Source: Haliotis asinina
Lineage: Eukaryota; Mollusca; Gastropoda; Lepetellida; Haliotidae
DNA: 64,000 nucleotides
Direction: 5' to 3'
Assembly (NCBI RefSeq): GCF_037392515.1
Contig: NC_090288.1
Location: 3,651,501-3,715,500, forward strand
Shown here: piece by piece, positions 37,001-46,000 of the stretch
How the letters are laid out: the number at the start of each line of letters is the position of its first letter
Position numbering within the stretch: the stretch's first letter is position 1
Translations under genes and position numbers: made by a program
The notes under the pieces: model-generated
What the model was told of the DNA's origin: nothing
The model's input: the letters and a program-made list of their open reading frames with translations, nothing else
The model's database searches: none

Positions 37001-40000
37001 TACAGAGGACATCTATTTCATTAGGTACAGTAACCAATTCCATTTACAATATAAACCTAAGATGTCATATTTGTCACGTAACTTAGCGTACTGTGTCCTC
37101 ACTCCAATCTACACCAGGGCCAGCGCATGTCATGTAACGGATCGTACTGTGTCCTCAGGGCCACAATCTACAGCAGGGCCAGTGCATGTCACGTAACTTA
37201 GCGCACTGTGTTCCCGCTCTAGTCTTCACCAGCATTAGTGATTGTCATATAGCATACATACTGTGCGCTCTCTGACGTCCAAACGAGGGCTGCGTTGTCA
37301 CAGCTGACTATGGAATATTCGTAAAGTAATAGGCGTCTCAGTACAGGCCTTCGTGAAACGAGATTTTGTAAACACAATCCAATATGGCGGAAACCGCACT
37401 TAGGCGTTCGTGTGAGTATAGTTTCGAAAGCATCCCAACCGATTCTAGGTTCATCGGCTGCGTTTCAGATTTATCATTGGAAACTGAAATAACATGAAAA
37501 ACTGATATCAGTGATCGTTAGCATGTTATTTTAAAATCAAATAATCACAGTAATTATCCGATTTCCGCGTTCGAAATCATACCGTACACCAAATAACGTT
37601 GTGAATCATGATCTCACAATTTCTCAGGCCTTATTAGGTAGCGTGTTTTAATCACTTGCTGTACCATAGTCGTTGACGCCATCTTTTGTACTAGTAGTGT
37701 TTACAACCTCATAAAGCATTTACGACAGGTCAATCGGGGTCCTAAATTTGGGGCTGTTTACGACAGAGGTCTAAGTGAAAAGGGGTAAAAAAGTAAGAGG
37801 TGGTCTACGACCTGCTTTACGAGGTGGGACCGGTAAGAGGGCTTTGTGAAACGGGCCCCAGGTCCCGTTTCTGGAAGCGATCTTGGCACCAAAGTGGTCG
37901 TACATTCTAAACTTTAATACAGTGCTGCGGCAATTATCGTTATGATCACATTACCTCTATATTCCATGTTCACGACTACTAACGACTGGTCCCTGGGTCA
38001 AACATTCATGATTACCTTGATGCGACGTATTGACAGCGCCATTCACGGGGGTCAGAGAACCCTCTTCAATCTTCCACCAGCTGACATCAGGCCGTGGGTC
38101 ACCTGACAACGTCACCTCCAATCTAGCCGTTTGACCTGTCATTGTCTTCAATGTTGGAGTGAAGGCTGCATCAAGTTTTCTCTTCGGACCGGCTATAAAA
38201 GAGGTGTGAGAGTGACTTTAGTTTTACGCTGCTTTTAGCAATATTGCAGCAATATCACGGTAGGCACACCAGAAATTCCACATATTATGCTCATGTGGGG
38301 AAGCGAACCCGGGTCTTCTGTGTGACGAGCGAACGCCTTAACCACTAGGCTACCCCACCCCTTTAAGAGACAAAATATCAGCTCTTTCTCAAAGAACCCA
38401 TGAGTCTCAGCTATTGAATCAAACCACATTCTCTCTCTTTCCTTGGCTTAGTAGTTAAAGCGTTTGCTCGTCACGCAGAAGGCCGGACTCACTCACTCAC
38501 ACTCAATCAATCAGTATATCTATTTCTGTATGGGTGAAATGAGTCTCAAGTGCTCCGGACGTGACGGTTAATGTGGACCCAATCTCTCCTGGGTAAGTAA
38601 ACTGCGCTGGGATTTGGGGTTAGAGCATTATAACCAACTGAAAGTCGATTACAAAGCAAACAACTGGTCAGAATAGATTTGGTGGAAAAGACGGTAGTCC
38701 CGCACACACTGTTGATGAAAACTTATGGCTATTATGTGTATTGAAACTTCGGGTAAATGAACCCGTAAACCGGGTAATAACGCGCTGAATCCTTCATTCA
38801 TTGGTAAATAACGTCTTCTAAATAACTACACGGTCTTAAAGTATTAAAGGAAGTATTTAAAAAGCAAGCATTAATGACTGTTGTATAGATATCTAAAGAA
38901 AAATGATTGGAAAAAGTACTAATCTGCCCAAAATAAATTGGTTAAAAATATCCACCAAAAGGGAGTGTAGCATACACGCCATAAAACATACAGCGCCAGA
39001 TTGAGTGAGTGAATTCTGTATTAGTAATGATCCGGCAATATCACAGCAAGGGACACCAGAAATGGGCTTTACATATTACAGCCCTGTTGGGGGATCGAAC
39101 CGATGTCTTCGGCGTGACGAGAGAACGCTTTATCATTAGGCTACCCCACTACCCACGTCAGCTTCAGAAAGTCGCTGAAACATCGCAAGCATGCCGTAAA
39201 CGAAAAGATAAATAGTTTGGATTGTTGTTTTTCATTTGATTATAAAAACCTCCATTAACAATGGAAATTAGTAAACAATCAGTAACGATTGAAGTGGAAT
39301 GCTTAACTATCAAAAGGAACAACTTGTGTAAAGTTGCAAAGTTATAAACACCCGTGCCATATGGAGGACAGAGAGTTATGACAAAAAGGGTTATTCCTTG
39401 ATAAATATAGTTTTGGATCAGGGAAAATACATTTTATAAAAATGTACCCGGCGCTTATTAGAGGCCCCGCGTTTATTAGAGATCCGGCACTTATTAGAGT
39501 AAATACGCCCAATATCCCTCTCAGTTCCATTAGGCTACACTGCCTTTCCAAAACATGGATTTACAGAATGTAAAGTCACAAGAATAAAACTTGGACATTT
39601 CTCAGTTCAATATTGTGTATGGCCGCCCCGAGCATTCACCACTGCCAAACATCGTCTCCTCATCGACTGCCCGATGCTTGTGAACACGTGGTTGGGGATT
39701 CTGCGCCATTGCTCTTGCAAGGCAGTGCCAAGTTCCAGCAAATTCTGCGGTTGGTTCCTAAGAAATTTGCTGCGGTTGGTTCCTAAGACCACGAAGCCTT
39801 CTCCCAAGTGCATCCCAAACGTGCTCTATTGGATTAAGGTCATGGGAACTCGATGGCCAGTCCATGACGATGATTCCAGCGTTTTGAAGGAAATTTCGTG
39901 TCAGCATCGGGGTATGCGTCCGAGCATTATCATGCTGGAACTGTAGACCCGGGCCATGAGCCGGCATGAAAGGAACGAGTTCAGGGGTGAGCACCTGGTC

Positions 40001-43000
40001 GCGGTAAGCAGCAGCTGTGAGGTTTCCACGGATGACCAAAGTCGGGAACGGTTGTTCTCACAGAAAGCACCCCACACCATGCAACTTCTGCCCCCGAATC
40101 TGTCGACGTCCTGTACACAACAATGGGCATACCGTTCACGACGTCGTCGTCTCCAGACTCTATGCCTGCCGTCCCCGAATCTGAGGGTAAATCTGGATTC
40201 ATCACTAAAGATTCCAATCTCTCTAGGTCCATCGGAGGGGACATTGGGCCGCCCACAGCAGACGTTGTCGTTGATGCGTCAATATTGGCCCACGATATGG
40301 ACGTCGAAAAAGGAGATTGGCAGTCCGCAACCGATTTCGAATGGTCTGTGAGGACAGTCGACCTCTAAACATCTCAGCCTTGGTTCGTGTAGCCGGCAGA
40401 AATCTGTCACGTAGGTGAGGTAGGACGATTTGATGGTCTTCTGGTCGTGACTTCACAAGTGAACGACCCGACCTTGGGCGATCAGAAGTGGTGCCAGTTG
40501 GTTGTAAACGACCTCGCAAGTCATACAGAGTACGACGGCTTCATCCCATTGCTCTTGCGACGTCAACAACTGATCTTCCCGCTTGCAACATGCCAACGGC
40601 ACGTTCACGTTGCACATTTGACAATAGTGGCATTTAAAATATCGTTAGAACTGTGGTTTAAAAGTTTGTTTTTTTTAATTCTTGAGGCCAGTGCAAACAT
40701 AAAACTGCGAAGATCACGTTATCGACTGCACGTGCAATACATAATTTGGCACTAACGTCATTTGCACGACGAATGGATGGAGTGGGTTTTGCTAACGTTT
40801 TTCTAGAGTCGAGAGATAGGGAACCCGTTTTGGATACATAGATGTATCATCACAGAAAAAGTATTCATTACTTTTAGAAATTACATTTTGAAGTATACAT
40901 AATCTACCACTAAGGGAAATGCGTGCATGCTATCACTGTGGCGATTAAACCATACATCACTTCTCCTTTATCGCCTTGTAAACACCGCTGGGTGGAGTTG
41001 ATACGCCTAATATACTACTGGTTTCATGATCACTCACAACAATGGAAGTATAGGAGAAAACAGGCCTCCGATGTTTCCTAGACAATGTAAAGCCCGAGGG
41101 GGAGGGAAATTCTGAGGGTGGAGCCCTGAGGGATTTCCCGACCCCGACCGTCAATGATGGATAATTACAAAGCAGATGATCATTTAATGAAGCTACATAA
41201 CAATAACTGAAGCGTGCGTAAAGTCAATTTAATGACAGTAACTATAAGTAGATAATTTAACCCCGCAACCTTCGTTGGGCCGGTGGCCGTGAGGAAGAGC
41301 TTCTGCCTACGGTTCTGAAATCTGCTGTTCCAATCCAGCTTTGAAAAACATTTGCATTGTGAGTTTAACCTTGAACGATGTTTCTCAATAGATTTCAAAC
41401 ACTCATGGATCATTTGAATGTTCATGTTCGTGTAAAGTTAGGAAAGGTAGAATCTGGGAAGAGGTCTTTCTCGCGAGAATAGTAAACATTGTCCCTCCAA
41501 AACAAATACCTCAAGTGCGGTTATTCTGGGAAAACAAGAGGTGACCTAACGTATAGTGAGAAGTACACTTCAGGTTTATATTTAGTATGTAACAATAGCG
41601 ACCCTTTTGCCAGAACAGGGAAATTGTTTAAATGTTAACAGGAAGCAACTTCGTTTCTCTGTTGTCTGGTGGACAAGAATACAATGTAATAGTTTTCCTA
41701 TTGTAAACATGTGACAAATACTTTGAAACCCACAAACACAGATATGTGCTTTCTTGTAAATATACATGTAAATCAATAAAGAGTGAGTGAGTTTAGATTT
41801 ACGCCACACTAAATATTACAGCTATATGTCTATAAGTAAATAATCGAATCTGTATCAGACAATCCACTGATCAACATCATGAACATCAGATTAGGACAAA
41901 CGATATGGATGAAGAACTTCTTTATGAATTAAGATGTGCTCATCCATAAAGTTGGTCCTTATCTAATCCACCAACTTCTAAATGTGCCACTTGAAGACGC
42001 ATGAGCATCGATCCACTCACCCGGGATACGATGTCACCACCCGATCCCGTCAGTCGCCTCTCACGACAAGCATGGGTTACTGAAGATCAATTCTAACCCG
42101 CATCTTCACGGGTGTGTAAATCAATAAACCTTGGTAAAACTTTTAAAAGATGGTGCCATAACACCAGGACGCAGATCCAAACAACTTATGGCGGGACCTT
42201 AGACGATTTACCCATTAATGACTGGGATAACGCTAGCAAGTCCTTTAATAAACTGACATACAAAACTGAGCACACACCTAGCGCTTTGGAATAATTGTGA
42301 CCCTGAAAACATGATAATATCGCATTATTGTTGCATATTTTAGATGGGACGACAATACCAGCTATTTTGACATTTAAAACCGTTTTCTTGTAAAATTATC
42401 GCCCTTAAGTTTTAAAGAAACTATTTATCAAAACATATTCACATTCATATCGCTATTATTTAAAATTTCGCATTTAAATAATAACTGGGATTTCCAAAAT
42501 GGAGAAAATGAAGGAAAATAAGGCAGCTATTTTTTTACATTCGAAGTTTAATTTTCATGTTGCAACAAAACTACTCGGCCTCCATAGTTTTATTAACATG
42601 GTGGAAATGCACAATATTTTTAAAAAAGATTCTATGACAGAATATTTTATTGAAATATCGAAATGCTACACGTTCCACATCTTCAATCTGCCAAGAGTCA
42701 CACTGTTAACGAAGGTCCAAGACCAATATCTTGTAAGTGTCAACAGATGTATCATGTCTTTCGCTTGTCAACGCCGTTGTGGTCAATTACGTTATGAAAA
42801 TCTTTATGTAATTCTGACAGATAGAGTAACTTAACTTCGCAGTAGGTACGTTATCGGTAGTCGAATTAGGCAATAGGATTTAGATACAACGACTTATGAG
42901 CAATATTATCAGTAAACCCGATTAGCTATGACAACTGGGAAAGGGTATAAAACAGGGACAGGATGATTTGTGACTGTGGCGTAATAAACTCCTTGTTTAT

Positions 43001-46000
43001 TCACTCAGGTAAGACCCTTTACTTTCTTCTACCTTGGCAAATCGTTACCATTACTGTTCAATGTTTTCTGCAATACATTTTTGCTATCATGACCACATGT
43101 TAAGATCCTTGGCAGGGTCGTTATGTTTAAGTGGAACGTGGATCGTTAATATATTAGACTGTATTACTCTCTATTGCTCTGTTCACGAGCGGTACCCTAG
43201 GTACCCTAGTGGTTAGAGCGTTTGCTCGTCACACTGAAGGCCCGGGTTCGATTCCCCACGTGGGCACAATGTGTTAAGCCCATTTCTGGTGTCCCAAGCT
43301 ATTGCTGAAATATTGTTAAAATCGGTGTAAAACCCAACTCGCTCCCTGTATTGCTGTTCATGTTTTGTCTATTTGATAATAGTGGTTTCGTGGCTGGCGT
43401 GGAGCGTGTCGTGTATTGTTTCAATTATTGTATTATGAGTAAATACTTTCCAGTGTTGAATGATCCTGGTATAATGTATAGAGTGTGTTCGACACTGTGT
43501 ATTTCATTATGTACTGCGTAATGTTGTTTTGGATATGCTAGTATTATAAGATGTATGAACGAAATTGGGTTGATGTTATGTGTTAGAAATGTATCTTGAT
43601 TTATGTAGTATGTGTCGTGTACATCGACGTATGATGACTATGTACTTTGTATATCAGCATATAATGATAATGTAATTTGGCAACTTATTGTCAATATGTT
43701 CTAATAATTATTTGTACCTAATCATGTAAAAATCATCCTGTGACTGTGGCATAATAAACTCCTTGTTTATTCACTCTGGTTCTCGTGTTGTGTGTGGGTT
43801 GGTATAGTTACATCTCCTAGCTGCCAAGCGAGCTGATTCCCCAAACTCGCGAGTTAACAGTTTCGCTATTGTTTCCGCGACTTCTCTTTCTCCGCATCAA
43901 TTTCCTATTGTTCAGACATTTTGTCAGTGTATCTGTTAGACCACATTTGAGATCCGTACAATCATTTTCAGCCTTTCGAAGTTCAGATTTTCCATACATT
44001 ACATTATTGATTAATAAACCGAAAATAAAACACACAACAAAAGGCATATTGTATATGAAAGATTCATTTATCCTTTTCTTATAACAAGTAATTAAGGGTT
44101 TCAAACTGTCATATCGTAAGCGAGTGCGTATGGTTTTACGCCGCTTTAGCCATTATTCCAGCAATATCATGGCGGGGCACAGACCTAGAGGAAATGGGCT
44201 TCAAACATTGAATCCGTATGGGGAATCGAACCCGGGTCTTCGGTGTGACGAGCGGACTCTTTAACCATTAGGCTACCACCTCCCGCCGTATCGTACGATG
44301 TAGACATATTGCAAACACGTGTACTTACTCAGAACATGAAGGTTCACGGAGATGTTGCTGGCTTTGTTAGACGAGGGGTTGACGGCGGTGCAGGTGTACT
44401 TGCCACTGTCGTCGCCTAACACTCCGTTCAGAGCTAGGACCTGACCCTGACTCCCTTTGGTCTGACGGGTCAGGTCCTGTCCACCCTTGGTCCAGGTGTA
44501 CCGACAGTCTGGGAGACAGTTGGCCGAGCAGGTCAGGTTGACGCTCTCTTCCTCCTTGACCTGGAGTTCTGTCTTGTCCAGTTGTATCTGAGTTGGACCC
44601 TGGGGATCTGAAAGATAGAAACTCGTAATGATTTCACGAAAACCTATTCTTCATAATTCCACTTTTTGATCATGAGAGACAGTTTTATTTTATTGATACG
44701 TATCGATACCTTAGATAGTTATGCAAGATGGGTCTGGAGGTCTGGGATGAAGAAATTTGCTAAATGTTGAAGGGCATTTAGAAGTGGAATGTACAAGAAA
44801 ACAAGATTATGGATGGGGGATCATGCCGACATCCACAAATCTTGCTTTCTCTTAAGAAATTTGCTGTGTAGAGTTGTGTCCCTTCGTTTCAGGATCCGCT
44901 GATACTAAATCTTCACTTGTGCGCAAAACAACCGGTGTCAGTTACGGCATGGAATTGTAGAAGGGACATTGTTGCGATGTCGGCATCACAAAAAGAAGCG
45001 ATAAAAGGCAAAATGAACCAAAATGCGACCATCGACAGTGTCCCCATCCAGCATTCCATACTTTACTCTACCGTAAAGCAGTAACGTTCTGAGGTAACTA
45101 GAAATCCTGTTCAACACGGGTGCAACCATCTCACTCGATATACAATAGGCAATTTAGAAGAGAAAAACGCCGCGATGCTGGAAGTGCGGTAGCCTGATCG
45201 TAACGCGTTTAGTACACCGGGGTTCTATTTCTCAAATGGGTCCACCGCCGAGATATTGTTGGAAAAGCTTCTATAGATCGGTCTTACTCTCCACGTTTTC
45301 AGTGATGTCAGTGAGCGAGATTATTATTCTGCCATTCAGCTTAAATGAGTTCTAAGTTTGATGGGGCGATCGGGTAGCCTCGTTGTTAAAGTGTTCGCTC
45401 TGTCAGCATTTCTACTACCGCAACCACACCCCCCTCTGTCAGCATTTCTACTACCGCAAACACATCCCTCCCTGTCAGCATTTCTACTACCGCAAACACA
45501 TCCCCCTCTGTCACTCAGTGATAGAGATCGTATTGAAATGAGTATTAGGTTGACGCTGTATTCATTGACCCGTTATAACAATATACTCTTGGCATTGCTT
45601 CCTTCTGAAAAATGGGCTTTTGGGAAGCCTAGTGGTTAAAGCGTTCGCTCGTCATGCCGAAGACCCGGGTTCGATTCTCCACATGGGCACAATGTATGAA
45701 GTCCTTTTATGCTGTTCCCGCCGTGAACTGTTGAAATATTGCTAAAAGCGGCGTAAAACTTTACTCACTCAAACATTCAGGAAAACGTAATCTGGACGAT
45801 CCACTCCAGATGTAATACATTTTTCATTCCAGAAAACTTTACGGATGGATGAAATATATTTTACAAGGCATCCGTCAAAGCACATTCAGTGTAGTTTAAT
45901 TTATATTTACCTGTCATGTTAACACGGACGATGTTGCTAAAACCGTCAAATTCGCATTTCCAGTCTCCAGCGACGTCGTTGTGTAAGGAGGAGGCGTTGA

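Noticed and set aside
42499-42834. 111-codon plus-strand frame
   Set aside because: Lys/Phe/Ile-rich translation of AT-rich intron sequence, unlike any protein I know, opposite to gene A.
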